NCBI RefSeq assembly: GCF_009827325.1
Contig: NZ_WTYC01000001.1
Coordinates: 124,001-188,000 of the forward strand
Source of the DNA: Qipengyuania vulgaris
GTDB taxonomy: Bacteria > Pseudomonadota > Alphaproteobacteria > Sphingomonadales > Sphingomonadaceae
Reading direction: 5' to 3'
DNA length: 64,000 nucleotides
The notes beneath the pieces were generated by a model, which ran no database searches, had not been told where the DNA came from, and saw only the letters and a program-made list of their open reading frames with translations. Both the position numbers and the translations under genes were made by a program. Shown here in pieces: positions 47,101 to 56,999 of the stretch; position 1 is the stretch's first letter, and the number at the start of each line of letters is the position of its first letter.

Positions 47101-48531
47101 TCAGGCGCCTAAGATACTTGGGAACAGACCGGTCACGAGGATGATCGTAACCGCAATCGGGCACAACCACGCGATAAGGAAACGCCACACGCCGAATGCC
47201 AGTGGCGAAAGACCGGTGGTTGTCCGCAAGAGGTTCGCATCGGCCTTCCAGCCGATGAAGATCGAGGTCAGCAATGCGCCCAGCGGCAGCATGACCTTGC
47301 CGGTAAAACCGTCAATCGTATCGAGGATGTCGGTATTCTCGAACAGCGACCAGAAACCTAGCGGACGCACGTCGGCCAGCACATTGTAGCCAAGCAGGCA
47401 GAGCACTCCGATCAGCAGGGCACCGACGCCGAACACCAAGGCGGATTTCGCCCGGCTCCAACCCAGTTCACCGATGCCCCATGCAGTTGGCACCTCGAGC
47501 AGCGAGATCGAACTGGTCACCGCGGCCACAAGGATCAGAACGAAGAAGAGGAAGCCGAACAGGGCGCCTCCGGGCATGGTCTGGAAAGCAAACGGGAGGG
47601 TCTGGAAAACCAGCGTCGGGCCGGCAGCAGGGTCAAGCCCAACCGCGAAAACGATCGGGAAGATCATCAGGCCGGCAAGCAGCGCCACGCTGGTATCCGC
47701 GACCGCGATTATCGCCGCGGTGCCGCCAAGATTGCTCTTTTCCTTGATGTAAGAGCCATAGGTAATGAGACCCGCCACGCCGAGTGAGAGCGAGAAAAGC
47801 GCTTGGCCCAGAGCCGAGTTCATGACCTGCGGAGTCAGCTTAGACCAGTCCGGGGTGAACAGGAAGGCCGCCGCCTCTGCGATATCGCCCTCGATCGCGC
47901 CATAAATCACGAGGCCGAACAGCAACACGAAGAAGGCGGGCATGAGATAAGTTGCTGCCTTTTCAATTCCCGAGCTTACCCCGCGGGCCACGATGTAAAG
48001 CGTCAAACCCATGAAGACGAGATGCATGGCAAGCAGCAGGCCGGGGCTGGCAAACATATCACCGAGGCGTTGCTGGATCTGTGCTTCGTTCTCACCGGCC
48101 AGTGCGCCGCGGAATGGATCCCCCGCCATGATCGCCTGAAGGAAATCCCAGCCCATGACGCCGGCGTAATAAAGCACCCACCCCGCCACTACCGAATAGA
48201 ACGATACGATGAGAAACGCGGCGACCGCCCCGATTCCGCCGAAGATCGACCATCTGTGCGAGGCCTTGGAATCCTGCGCCACCTTGCGGATCGAGCCGAC
48301 CGCATCGGTTTGGCCAACTCGGCCAATGAAGATCTCGGAGAGCACCAACGGTAGCCCGAGCAGGAAGACGCAGCCGATATAGAAAATGACGAAAGCGCCG
48401 CCCCCGCTTTCCCCGGCAAGCGTAGGAAAACGCCAGATATTTCCAAGACCAACTGCTGCACCGACGGCAGCGAGAATGAATGCGGAACGTGAGGACCAAC
48501 CCTCACCGGTGGTTTTGCCAGCGGCGACCAT
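47101..48531 (-). CDS. Sodium-dependent NSS-family transporter
   Basis: The 476-aa membrane protein starts with SRSAFILAAVGAAVGLGNIWRFPTLAGESGGGAFVIFY, the unmistakable NSS (LeuT-like) signature with the GLGNIWRFP motif in helix 1. About twelve helices follow. Such carriers import amino acids or related compounds with sodium. The gene is divergent from panB with 126 bases between starts, and is followed by the frameshifted APC permease. Confidence 0.92.
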   Translation of the reverse strand: MVAAGKTTGEGWSSRSAFILAAVGAAVGLGNIWRFPTLAGESGGGAFVIFYIGCVFLLGLPLVLSEIFIGRVGQTDAVGSIRKVAQDSKASHRWSIFGGIGAVAAFLIVSFYSVVAGWVLYYAGVMGWDFLQAIMAGDPFRGALAGENEAQIQQRLGDMFASPGLLLAMHLVFMGLTLYIVARGVSSGIEKAATYLMPAFFVLLFGLVIYGAIEGDIAEAAAFLFTPDWSKLTPQVMNSALGQALFSLSLGVAGLITYGSYIKEKSNLGGTAAIIAVADTSVALLAGLMIFPIVFAVGLDPAAGPTLVFQTLPFAFQTMPGGALFGFLFFVLILVAAVTSSISLLEVPTAWGIGELGWSRAKSALVFGVGALLIGVLCLLGYNVLADVRPLGFWSLFENTDILDTIDGFTGKVMLPLGALLTSIFIGWKADANLLRTTTGLSPLAFGVWRFLIAWLCPIAVTIILVTGLFPSILGA

Positions 48532-48657
48532 TTACGTGATTTCCCTCTCGATTGTCGGCGCTTGCCGCGCCCTTATGTACGCGAGGCTTAAAGCACGGAA
48601 TCCGCCATTGTCCAAGCCTCGCTTCCAACTGTCGACAGGGCTTGCTAGGGCACCCGC

Positions 48658-49530
48658 ATGTCGACGACCTTCCAGCTTGATACGAGCACCAGCCGGGCCA
48701 ATCCCACTCCGCAGCCGATGAAGCGGTTGACCGTGCCAAAAATCCGCGCTCACAAAGCGGACGGGGAAACCAAGCAGCCCCTGGTCATGCTCACCGCCTA
48801 CACGGCGCGGCAAGCGCAATTGCTCGACGCGCATTGCGACCTTTTGCTGGTGGGCGATTCGCTGGGACAGGTGATCTACGGCCTCCCCTCCACCATACCG
48901 GTGACGATGGAAATGATGTCGAACCATGCGGCAGCCGTGGTACGCGGAAGCTATCGTTCGGTGGTCGTGGTCGACATGCCATTCGGCTCTTACGAAGCCT
49001 CGAAAGAACAAGCCTTCGCGAGCGCATCTCGCCTGTTGAAGGAAAGCGGCGCGGCAGCAGTGAAGCTCGAAGGTGGCGAGCAGATGGCCGAAACGGTCGC
49101 GTTCCTGAACCAGCGCGGCATCCCGGTAATGGGGCATGTCGGTTTGACCCCGCAGGCGGTCAATGTGCTCGGCGGCTATATGGCGCGCGGTCGCGACAAT
49201 GCCGAAGCGGACAAGATCGTCGGCGATGCAAAGGCATTGGACGAGGCCGGGGCCTTTGCCATTGTGCTCGAAGGAGTTCTCGAACCTATTGCCATCGAAG
49301 CTACGAAAGCGGTGTCGTGTCCGACGATAGGTATCGGCGCATCCGCCCAGTGTGACGGGCAAGTTCTGGTGACAGACGACATGCTGGGCATGTTCGAACG
49401 TGTGCCCCGCTTCGTGAAGAAATACGAAAATATCGCTGAAGTCATCGAGAATACCGTCGCACAATATGCACAAGAAGTGCGCGACCGAAGCTTCCCGACG
49501 CCTGAACAAACCTACCAGCCCAAGGGCTGA
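48658..49530 (+). CDS. panB: 3-methyl-2-oxobutanoate hydroxymethyltransferase
   Basis: PanB adds a hydroxymethyl group from methylene-THF to 2-ketoisovalerate, the first committed step to pantothenate. The 290-aa protein shows [11 protein letters not shown] with the metal Asp, [45 protein letters not shown], and [21 protein letters not shown]. An extra 20 residues at the N-terminus precede [14 protein letters not shown]; a later ATG (codon 21, 48718) could also be the true start. CoaD, also in this window, acts later in the same pathway. Confidence 0.95.
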   Translation: MSTTFQLDTSTSRANPTPQPMKRLTVPKIRAHKADGETKQPLVMLTAYTARQAQLLDAHCDLLLVGDSLGQVIYGLPSTIPVTMEMMSNHAAAVVRGSYRSVVVVDMPFGSYEASKEQAFASASRLLKESGAAAVKLEGGEQMAETVAFLNQRGIPVMGHVGLTPQAVNVLGGYMARGRDNAEADKIVGDAKALDEAGAFAIVLEGVLEPIAIEATKAVSCPTIGIGASAQCDGQVLVTDDMLGMFERVPRFVKKYENIAEVIENTVAQYAQEVRDRSFPTPEQTYQPKG

Positions 49531-49544
49531 GGAACCCCACCCCG

Positions 49545-50612
49545 ATGAACACGATACGCCAGTATTATACCTTTTCGCTCGCCTTCACGGCAGTCTGCTT
49601 CGCGTTGGCAGCCTGGTACGGATGGAGCAGCACCGGGTCGATCACTGCCACTTTGGGCATCCTCTGGATCGTGCTGGTACTTTCCATCTTGGAGGTTTCG
49701 CTCAGCTTCGACAACGCCGTGGTCAACGCCACCGTCTTACGTGAAATGGATCCGGTCTGGCAGCAACGCTTCCTCACGATCGGTATCCTCATCGCGGTCT
49801 TCGGCATGCGGATCGTGTTTCCGATCGCGATCGTTGCAATTGCAGCGGGTGTCGGGCCGATCGAGGCCATTTCGCTATCGCTGAACGATCCGCAGGAATA
49901 CGAACGGATCGTTTCATCAGCCCACATTGGCATTGCCGGTTTCGGCGGCGCGTTTCTTGCTATGGTCGGCCTGAATTTCTTCTTCGACAGCGACAAACAG
50001 ATCCACTGGATCGCGGTGCTGGAGCGTGCCGTAAACAAATTCTCCAACGTCCCGGCCGTAGAAATCGGCATTGTCCTGCTCCTGATTTATGGCGTTTCAA
50101 CCATGCTCACGCCGGATGATGCAATCGTCTTCCTGACCGCCGGGATACTCGGTCTCGTCACATTCATCGGTGTGCACGCGATTGCCGCGATCATCGAACA
50201 GCGCGAAGCGCGGAAAAAAGCCGCCGGTGAAATCGTTAAGTCCGGGTTTGGCGGATTTCTTTATCTCGAGGTGCTCGACGCGAGTTTCAGTTTCGACGGT
50301 GTCATCGGCGCCTTTGCGCTTTCGAACAACATGATCATCATTGCGCTAGGTTTGTCTGTTGGCGCGATGTTCGTGCGCTCGATGACCATCCACCTCGTCC
50401 GTACAGGAACGCTGGCTCAGTATCGTTATCTCGAACACGGTGCCTTCTGGGCGATAATCGTACTGGGAATGATCATGCTTTTGTCCGCGCGCTACCACAT
50501 CCCCGAAACCATCACGGGCCTGATGGGCGCGGCCTTGATCGGCCTCAGCTTCGTGTGGTCCGTCCGTCATAATCGGAAGCATGGTGACGAACCGATCCAG
50601 CTAGATAACTAG
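49545..50612 (+). CDS. DUF475 (TerC-like) membrane protein
   Basis: The 355-aa protein has about nine membrane helices with the family pattern EVSLSFDNAVVNA in helix 2 and DASFSFDGVIGAFA in a later helix; TerC-like proteins have such paired acidic FDN/FDG motifs. TerC relatives are linked to tellurite resistance or metal export to surface enzymes. The gene is 14 bases after panB. Its last 68 bases overlap the 3' end of the convergent symporter gene. Confidence 0.88.
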   Translation: MNTIRQYYTFSLAFTAVCFALAAWYGWSSTGSITATLGILWIVLVLSILEVSLSFDNAVVNATVLREMDPVWQQRFLTIGILIAVFGMRIVFPIAIVAIAAGVGPIEAISLSLNDPQEYERIVSSAHIGIAGFGGAFLAMVGLNFFFDSDKQIHWIAVLERAVNKFSNVPAVEIGIVLLLIYGVSTMLTPDDAIVFLTAGILGLVTFIGVHAIAAIIEQREARKKAAGEIVKSGFGGFLYLEVLDASFSFDGVIGAFALSNNMIIIALGLSVGAMFVRSMTIHLVRTGTLAQYRYLEHGAFWAIIVLGMIMLLSARYHIPETITGLMGAALIGLSFVWSVRHNRKHGDEPIQLDN

Positions 50613-51546
50613 CTATCGGAGCGGCCAGCACCAGTTGAAAGAAATGGTAGAGCAAAAGGGGCAGGACGATAAAGCCTGCCATTTCGGGCGCAAAGAGCAC
50701 CGTCGCCAACGGCGCACCGATCGCTGCTGATTTTTGTGCACCAGCGAAAAGAAAGGCGACGCGATCGGATTGCGAAAGCAGCAGTGCTGTTCCGGTTAGC
50801 CATGCCCCGACGTGACCAATGACCAGAAAGGCCAGAACCAGTAGGCCGGTCCATAGCCAGCCGACACCATCGATGCGGGCCCAGACGTCTTGCTCGACCG
50901 CGCCGGAAAAGGCTACGTAAACAGCCAAGGCGATCACCAGTCGGTCGAGCGTGGCAATTCGCGGCTTGTGAGAAGCTATGAGCTCTTGCGTTCGGCCTTG
51001 TATCAGTTGCCCAATCGTAAAGGGGACAATCAAGATTGCAATGATCTTCAGAACGGCATCGGACCCCACCATTCCGTCCCCTGCCCCACCCAGGGCGAGA
51101 AACAGCGGTACGCTCAGGAAAACGCCGATGAGGCTAAGCAAGGCAGCCGCAATAACCGATAGGGCCACATTCCCCCGCGCAAGCGAGCTATAGGAAGTCG
51201 ACGATTGGATCGTCGTCGGCAACACGCCGAGATAGAGAAAACCTGTAGCTACGACTGTCGGAACATCTGCAGGTGCCAGACGCGAAAATCCCAGTCCGAC
51301 CAGCGCCATGGCCCCGAACACCCAAATCGATAAAGGTAGCAAAAAGCGCACATTGGCAGTGCCGGCGATAATTTCGCTGCGTCGGATGCGCATTCCGTTG
51401 AGCAGAAACAGTACGAAAATTCCGATATTTGCCGCCCATTGGGCCAAGCTTCGCGCGTCTCCCGTCGCTGGCAGAATAGCTGCCAACGCAATTGCCAGCG
51501 CCAGCATCCGCAGCATGGGATCGGAGATGATACTGCGCAGTGCCAT
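50545..51546 (-). CDS. Bile acid:sodium symporter family protein (SBF-like)
   Basis: The 333-aa protein has about ten hydrophobic helices with FLLNGMRIRRSEIIAG near the N-terminus and RVAFLFAGAQKSAAIGAPLATVLF in the C-terminal third, the SBF/YfeH-like (SLC10A7-type) pattern. Such carriers move organic anions with sodium; the substrate is unknown. The 3' end overlaps the convergent DUF475 gene by 68 bases; its last 20 or so residues (RHHASDYDGRTTRS) are therefore shared DNA and may be dispensable. Confidence 0.85.
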   Translation of the reverse strand: MALRSIISDPMLRMLALAIALAAILPATGDARSLAQWAANIGIFVLFLLNGMRIRRSEIIAGTANVRFLLPLSIWVFGAMALVGLGFSRLAPADVPTVVATGFLYLGVLPTTIQSSTSYSSLARGNVALSVIAAALLSLIGVFLSVPLFLALGGAGDGMVGSDAVLKIIAILIVPFTIGQLIQGRTQELIASHKPRIATLDRLVIALAVYVAFSGAVEQDVWARIDGVGWLWTGLLVLAFLVIGHVGAWLTGTALLLSQSDRVAFLFAGAQKSAAIGAPLATVLFAPEMAGFIVLPLLLYHFFQLVLAAPIASYLAGSVRHHASDYDGRTTRS

Positions 51547-51577
51547 AGTTGCGCCCTAGCTTCGACAATAGCCGAAG

Positions 51578-52942
51578 TCAGGCCTGCAAATCATACTGCT
51601 TTAGCAGATCATAAAGTGTGGGCCGACTGATACCGAGCAGCTTCGCCGTCATGGAGATATTACCTTGGCTGCGGGCCAAGGCCTGACGGATCATCCTTCG
51701 GTCGGCGGCTTCGCGTGCCTGTTTCAGGTTCAGAGCCATCTCGCCGTCCTCGGCACGCTCTCCAAGATCGAGATCCTCCGCACTTATCAGCTTGGCATCG
51801 GCCATGATTACGGCGCGCTTCACGCGATTTTCAAGTTCGCGGACATTGCCGGGCCAACTCCAGGAATCGATCACCGCGAGTGCGTCGGGGGCGAAGCCTT
51901 TGACCTGGGGGTTCATCTCCGCGGCGAAGCGGGTGAGAAAATGCTTGGCCAGGAGAACAGCGTCCCCGGGTCGCTCGGATAGGGTCGGAATTTTCACTAC
52001 AACCTCGGCCAGGCGATAGAACAAGTCCTCGCGAAACGTCCCCTCGCCAATCATGGACTCGAGATCCTGATGCGTTGCACAGACGATCCGGGTATCGACC
52101 GAAATAGGCCTGCGACCTCCAATACGCTCGATTACGCGTTCCTGCAGAAAGCGCAGCAGTTTGACCTGCAATGGCAGGGGAATGTCTCCCACCTCGTCCA
52201 GGAACAGCGTGCCGCCGCTCGCCATCTCTATCTTGCCTTCAGTCGTCTTCACGGCACCGGTGAAGGCACCCTTCTCATGTCCGAACAATTCGCTCTCGAG
52301 GAGGTTCTCCGGGATTGCTGCACAGTTTATCGCAACGAAGGCGCCGCTTCTGCGATCACTGGCCTGATGTAGTCCCTGTGCCAAGAGTTCCTTGCCCGTG
52401 CCGCTCGCTCCCAGCAGCATGACCGAGACCTTGGTTGGGGCCACGCGTTCGATGGTTCGGGCCACTTTCGCCATTTCAGGGGCGGCCGTTATCATCGTGC
52501 CAAGTACGGTTTTATCTTCACCCACCTTTCCGGCGAGGCGGCGGTTTTCCCCCTCGATCTGACTTAGCCGGAACGCCCGGTTCACAATCAGTCCGAGTTC
52601 CTCGATATCGACCGGTTTCTGGTAGAAATCATAAGCACCGCGTTCGATTGCCTGAAGGGCACTCTCACGCGCACCATGCCCAGATGCGACGACGACCTTG
52701 GTATCCGGCTTCATTGCCATGATCGCATCGAGGACGGCGAAGCCCTCGCTTGTTCCGTCAGGATCTGGCGGCAATCCGAGATCAAGCGTGACCACGGCGG
52801 GCTCTTCGCTGCGCATGGCTGCCAGTGCCTGATCGCGATTGCCCGCGATAATCACCTCGTAATCGTCATAAGCCCATTTTAGTTGCGCCTGCAGGCCTTC
52901 GTCGTCTTCAACTATCAGCAATTTTGGTGCGTTCTGGGCCAT
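51578..52942 (-). CDS. prsR: PrsR-type sigma-54 response regulator (PEP-CTERM-box type)
   Basis: The 454-aa protein has a receiver domain (residues 1-130) with TLDLGLPPDPDG carrying the phospho-Asp. A sigma-54 interaction AAA+ domain follows, with LLGASGTGKELLAQGLHQ and ESELFGHEKGAFTGAVKTTEGKIE (the GAFTGA contact loop). The C-terminal helix-turn-helix is ISMTAKLLGISRPTLYDLLKQYDL. Order and length match PrsR regulators linked to PEP-CTERM/exosortase loci. Its ATG overlaps the upstream kinase stop, so it is paired with PrsK. I see no exosortase in the window. Confidence 0.88.
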   Translation of the reverse strand: MAQNAPKLLIVEDDEGLQAQLKWAYDDYEVIIAGNRDQALAAMRSEEPAVVTLDLGLPPDPDGTSEGFAVLDAIMAMKPDTKVVVASGHGARESALQAIERGAYDFYQKPVDIEELGLIVNRAFRLSQIEGENRRLAGKVGEDKTVLGTMITAAPEMAKVARTIERVAPTKVSVMLLGASGTGKELLAQGLHQASDRRSGAFVAINCAAIPENLLESELFGHEKGAFTGAVKTTEGKIEMASGGTLFLDEVGDIPLPLQVKLLRFLQERVIERIGGRRPISVDTRIVCATHQDLESMIGEGTFREDLFYRLAEVVVKIPTLSERPGDAVLLAKHFLTRFAAEMNPQVKGFAPDALAVIDSWSWPGNVRELENRVKRAVIMADAKLISAEDLDLGERAEDGEMALNLKQAREAADRRMIRQALARSQGNISMTAKLLGISRPTLYDLLKQYDLQA

Positions 52943-55050
52943 CAGGCAATTTCCTTCCGCTCGGCGGAGTAGGAGGACTTCAGGAGCTCATGCGCCGATT
53001 GGAGCGGCAGGCTCAGGGTGAAACGTGTCCCGAGATCAACCCGGGATTCCACCTCTACGCGCCCGCCCATCGAACGTATCATCTCGCGCGCTTCGTATGC
53101 TCCGATTCCGAAGCCATCTTCTCTTGATGACACGAAGGGCTTGAACAACCCGTTGCGGAGGAAGGTCGGTGTCATACCTCGCCCGCTGTCGATGATCTGC
53201 ACCACTCCGGAAATGCCGTCGCTATAGGATTCGAGCATTACTGCGCCGCCGTCCACGCTCGCATCAATGGCATTCTGCACGATATGAGACAGCGCCTGCT
53301 CAAATGCATCGGCCTGCCCATTAACAAGCATCGGCTCGCTGCGGACCAGCAGGACCTGATGGTTTCGCGCATATCTTTCGCAGGTGGCTCGGACCATCGC
53401 GGACATGTCGAATGCGCCAGTATCCTCCTGACCTCCCTTGGCATAGCGGCCGAGACGAGAAAGCATCGTGTTCAGCTTGTCTGCACTGTTGCGTACGGTG
53501 ATCAGCATATCCTTGCGGAATTCGGGATTTTCAGCATGCTTTTCCGCATTGCGCAGCAATAGCGACATCTGGCTGGAGAGATTCTTGATGTCGTGCATGA
53601 CGAACGCCATTCGGCGGTTGAATTCGTCGAACCGCGCAGCTTCGGAAAGCGCTTCCTGGCTTGCCTGCTCCGCGAGATAGCTGGCCAACTGCCTGCCGAC
53701 GATCGCCAGAAGATCGAAATCCTCCCAATCCAGTTTTCGTTCGATCTCCGGCCGGGCAAGGATGATTACGCCTATCAGGCGATCGAAATGCAGAAGCGGG
53801 ACCGCCGCCCACGCCTGCAGATTTTCCAACAGCCAGGAAGGTGCATGCTCGAGTTCCCCCTGGTGCTCTATCCCGGCGCGAGCCTCGTCGAAATCGAGGA
53901 TCAGTCCTTCATTTTCGAAGATGGTGGCCAAAGCAGAAGGGATCGGATTGGCGGGCACCTCCATCTGGGGCCAACGCCAGTTCGCACATTGCTCAACCTG
54001 TCCTTCTTCGTTCACCAAGAGAAGCAGCCCTGAAGGGCTGTCCGTGATGTCGGCCAAGGACCGGATCGCTCGCTCCTGCAGGCTGTCCTCGTCAGGGCCG
54101 CCGAGGCCGATGGTGTGGGTGAAGCGGATCCACTCGTTCCGATAATCGAAGCGGTGCTTGAATAAATGCTTCACCGCGGTGACCCGCAACCAGCCCCGCA
54201 GTCTGGCCGAAGGAAGCCAGATAAGTGTCAGTGCACCTGCCGCGATGACGAGGCCAACTTGGGTCATTCGCGCAACGCTGCCCGATAGCACATCAAGCCA
54301 GCTCCCAAGACCGAGCATGAGGAGCAGATAAGCGCCGATCACCAGCAACGAAAGGAAATGGAAGGTCACGGCTCGCGAAGGCCTGAATGTCAAACCAGCC
54401 GCGCTCTTGGTGTAGCCTAGTGCGAAGGGCACGGCGATGATCATCACGGCCAAGCCACGAAGAGCGACCAACTCGATCGGAAACGATCCGACCAGATATG
54501 CGATGGTATAGAAATTCAGCGTGAATGCCCAGAATCCAGCCATAGCCGCTGCGTTCCAGCGCAGGATTTTGCGTGATGCGGGCGCGGCACCTACGTAAAG
54601 ATTGTGTAGCAACACGAGCGCCCCAACGGCAACGAGAACGTGAAAGAGCGCGGAGGTCTGCGAGACAAGTGACTGCACATCCGCAGAAAAGGGATGACGT
54701 TGCTCGATACCGAGAAGCGCAAATTGCAGCATCTCCACGAATACCAGAGCCACCACGACCGGCCTGACAAGGCGAAGGCTTTCATCGCGGCCGTCGTTGG
54801 CAAAAATGCGGAAGAGAACGAAAATCCACGCGAGGTTTGCGAATATTTCGGTGAGACCCACAACCGGGTGTTCGAATTCGAAGCTAGCAGCGGCAATGCA
54901 CCAATTGGCGGTGAATATCAGTGCAACGACACCCGCCCAGCGGTCTGAGCGGTCATCCGCACCCTTCCGCGCGATCCAGAACGCAGCGATCCCGCTGACA
55001 ATCGCGCCGATCCCGTAACATAGATACGATAGGGAGACGGCCCAATCCAT
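52942..55050 (-). CDS. prsK: PrsK-type membrane histidine kinase
   Basis: The 702-aa kinase begins with a membrane domain of about eight helices (residues 1-300), then a GAF-like region (about 320-470). The kinase core has EFNRRMAFVMHDIKNLSSQMSLLLRNAEKH with the phosphorylated His in HDIKN, followed by an ATPase domain with IVQNAIDAS and DSGRGMTP. This layout fits PrsK, the partner of PrsR, in the EPS/PEP-CTERM pathway. The start at 55050 (MDWAVSLSYLCYG) removes 17 non-hydrophobic upstream residues. The signal sensed is unknown. Confidence 0.87.
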   Translation of the reverse strand: MDWAVSLSYLCYGIGAIVSGIAAFWIARKGADDRSDRWAGVVALIFTANWCIAAASFEFEHPVVGLTEIFANLAWIFVLFRIFANDGRDESLRLVRPVVVALVFVEMLQFALLGIEQRHPFSADVQSLVSQTSALFHVLVAVGALVLLHNLYVGAAPASRKILRWNAAAMAGFWAFTLNFYTIAYLVGSFPIELVALRGLAVMIIAVPFALGYTKSAAGLTFRPSRAVTFHFLSLLVIGAYLLLMLGLGSWLDVLSGSVARMTQVGLVIAAGALTLIWLPSARLRGWLRVTAVKHLFKHRFDYRNEWIRFTHTIGLGGPDEDSLQERAIRSLADITDSPSGLLLLVNEEGQVEQCANWRWPQMEVPANPIPSALATIFENEGLILDFDEARAGIEHQGELEHAPSWLLENLQAWAAVPLLHFDRLIGVIILARPEIERKLDWEDFDLLAIVGRQLASYLAEQASQEALSEAARFDEFNRRMAFVMHDIKNLSSQMSLLLRNAEKHAENPEFRKDMLITVRNSADKLNTMLSRLGRYAKGGQEDTGAFDMSAMVRATCERYARNHQVLLVRSEPMLVNGQADAFEQALSHIVQNAIDASVDGGAVMLESYSDGISGVVQIIDSGRGMTPTFLRNGLFKPFVSSREDGFGIGAYEAREMIRSMGGRVEVESRVDLGTRFTLSLPLQSAHELLKSSYSAERKEIA

Positions 55051-55181
55051 CAGGCCGGTCCTGCACCTTTTCCAGCCAAGCACACCACCGTCATATCTCA
55101 CCCGCGCAATCGAACATCCTGTCCGCTGCCTAGCGTGAGATTGGTGAAATGTCGGTAAATTTTACATGATACAATATATGA

Positions 55182-55219
55182 AAAGCGCGAAGGACGGCCG
55201 GAGACGCCCCTCGCGCTTT
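55182..55219 (-). terminator. Terminator of the small membrane-protein gene
   Basis: Arms 55182-55190 and 55211-55219 are perfect nine-base inverted repeats. On the minus strand they are followed by a T-rich run (TTTTCATATATT). It lies 20 bases past the stop of the gene at 55239. Confidence 0.75.
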
Positions 55220-55238
55220 GATGCCTGCAGTTGAGGCC

Positions 55239-55535
55239 TTAGTTCTCGACCGATTCCTGGACCGCGTCGCCTGCATTCTGGGCAGCATCGCCCACCTGGC
55301 CGGCGGCCTCGCCCACCTCGGCTGCGGCCCCTGCCACTGCATTGTCCTTGGCGACTTCGGCTCCGCTCATCTGAGAGAAGATGAAGATGGCACCAATGGC
55401 CAGTACCAGCACGATCAGGGCAATCACCCACCCGGATCGGCCGCTGCGGCGACCTTCGCCGTCGGTCACGACGGTGTGAGTGGTATGCGTATCGCCCGAG
55501 GGAGTGCGCGTTTCAGTTATCCGTTCTTCGGTCAT
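55239..55535 (-). CDS. Small single-pass membrane protein with Ala/Gly-rich tail
   Basis: The 98-aa protein has a polar N-terminus (TEERITETRTPSGDTHTTHTVV), one membrane helix (about residues 34-54) and a tail of Ala/Gly/Asp/Val repeats (AAAEVGEAAGQVGDAAQNAGDAVQ), likely a helix with regular heptad-like spacing on the periplasmic side. No family function is recognised. It has its own terminator (55182-55219) and lies between PrsK and the XRE regulator gene. Confidence 0.7.
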   Translation of the reverse strand: MTEERITETRTPSGDTHTTHTVVTDGEGRRSGRSGWVIALIVLVLAIGAIFIFSQMSGAEVAKDNAVAGAAAEVGEAAGQVGDAAQNAGDAVQESVEN

Positions 55536-55616
55536 TTCAAGTCCTTCCTGGAACCTTTATTGTGGCGAAAACGCGGCGAGGGGCAGAGCGGTTCCGCACA
55601 AAGAGGGTTAACGCAC

Positions 55617-56999
55617 TTAGGGATCGCCGAATTCGAAAGGTGTGGTGCCCCTTCGCATCCGATCGAACTGCAACTTGCGGCCACGAGGAGGAAGAGATCG
55701 TTGAGGGCAGCTCTCACGGTGACACCGTGCGCAGCCGGGTCCGATCGGCTGGGCGTTGGCAGATCGGAGGGAAAGACCCCGCGCCTGCGCCAATTCACTG
55801 GCAAGTACCGCTTCGATCCCAACTGCGATGACGAAACGCGCCGAGCCTGCGGCTCCGCTGCCTTCGACGCTCCTCATCATCGTCAGCCACCCCCCCTGCA
55901 CCTCGCTTGAATCTGCGAGCGAAACATATTGTACCACCAGCTCGCCGCCACGCTCGAACGCGCGATGCGCGTCCCAGAGGGGGCAGGAAACGTCTTCTCC
56001 GGCAAAACGCGCAGTGCTTGCGCCCATGAAGCTCTTGGAAAACTGCCCGGCCCGATCGAGACGAACCATGAAGAACGGCAGACCGCGTTGGCCGACACGC
56101 TGGAGCGTCGTAAGGCGATGCGCGAGTTGTTCGAAACTCACCGAAAAACGGCGTTCCAGCACAGGGAGATCGTAACCGGTCGCTTCGCAGGCTCTCAGGA
56201 AGCGGCCATAGGGCATGAGCAGCGCCGCCGCGAAATAGCCGTCGAGATAGCGCTTAAAGAGTGCACGTGCAGCCTCGTCCTTGAATTGAGCCCCTTGTGC
56301 CACGGCCATAATCTCGTCGCGTTTTTCGAGTTGCGCGATCTGGAGAGCGAGCTGGAAATTGCGCGAGGCGGGTCCCAGCATTTCCGAAAGCTGGACCTGG
56401 CGAGCATGCAGGTCGAGCCGACTGAGGCTGTCCGGCAAGACCTCCTGCGGCAATATTCGCACCGAAAGCTGATGGCGCTCGCGCAGACGTTCCGTCAGCG
56501 CAAGCCCGATGTCACCGCGTGAGAGACGCATTTCGTCCGCGAGTTCTTCTGCAGCGTGATCGAGGTCGGCGAAATGGTTCCGCCAGCGCTCGATCTCCTG
56601 CCGCGAGGCAGCGAGGGGATCGTCCCCGGGATCGCCGCCGGGTCCGACATTGTCGTAAAGCCGTGCAAAAGCGGCGGCCGCATGCGGGGCTGTCGCAAGG
56701 AACTCGTCAAGCTCTTCCCTATCGATTCCCAGATCCACAAAGCGTTCGTCGGCGAAGCGACGCACAAGGCCGTCCAGTCCGCCAATGCTTTCATCCTCTC
56801 GTATGCTTCGCGGATCGAAGTCGAACTGCTCGACCAGAGCCATGATCACGCGCGCGCTGACCGGGCGCTGATTACGCTCGATCAGATTCAGATAACTGGG
56901 CGAAATCGATAGTCTTCCAGCCATTGCCGCCTGCGACAGCTTTTCGCGCTTTCGAAGACGGCGAATGGCCGGCCCGGCACGCACATTCCCGTCAGCCAT
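55617..56999 (-). CDS. XRE-family regulator with IrrE-like and DUF2083 domains (RamB/ScfR-like)
   Basis: The 460-aa protein has a helix-turn-helix (about residues 12-65: LRKREKLSQAAMAGRLSISPSYLNLIERNQRP). A central IrrE/ImmA-like stretch follows, and a C-terminal DUF2083-type domain contains CPLWDAHRAF and the cysteine-rich GCARCHRESCPQRSLP. Such regulators (RamB, ScfR, PrpC2-associated) control acetate, glyoxylate and short-chain acyl metabolism. It is divergent from aceA, and repeated TTGTAAATT-like motifs lie between the two starts, one next to its own ATG, which suggests autoregulation and aceA control. Confidence 0.85.
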   Translation of the reverse strand: MADGNVRAGPAIRRLRKREKLSQAAMAGRLSISPSYLNLIERNQRPVSARVIMALVEQFDFDPRSIREDESIGGLDGLVRRFADERFVDLGIDREELDEFLATAPHAAAAFARLYDNVGPGGDPGDDPLAASRQEIERWRNHFADLDHAAEELADEMRLSRGDIGLALTERLRERHQLSVRILPQEVLPDSLSRLDLHARQVQLSEMLGPASRNFQLALQIAQLEKRDEIMAVAQGAQFKDEAARALFKRYLDGYFAAALLMPYGRFLRACEATGYDLPVLERRFSVSFEQLAHRLTTLQRVGQRGLPFFMVRLDRAGQFSKSFMGASTARFAGEDVSCPLWDAHRAFERGGELVVQYVSLADSSEVQGGWLTMMRSVEGSGAAGSARFVIAVGIEAVLASELAQARGLSLRSANAQPIGPGCARCHRESCPQRSLPPRGRKLQFDRMRRGTTPFEFGDP

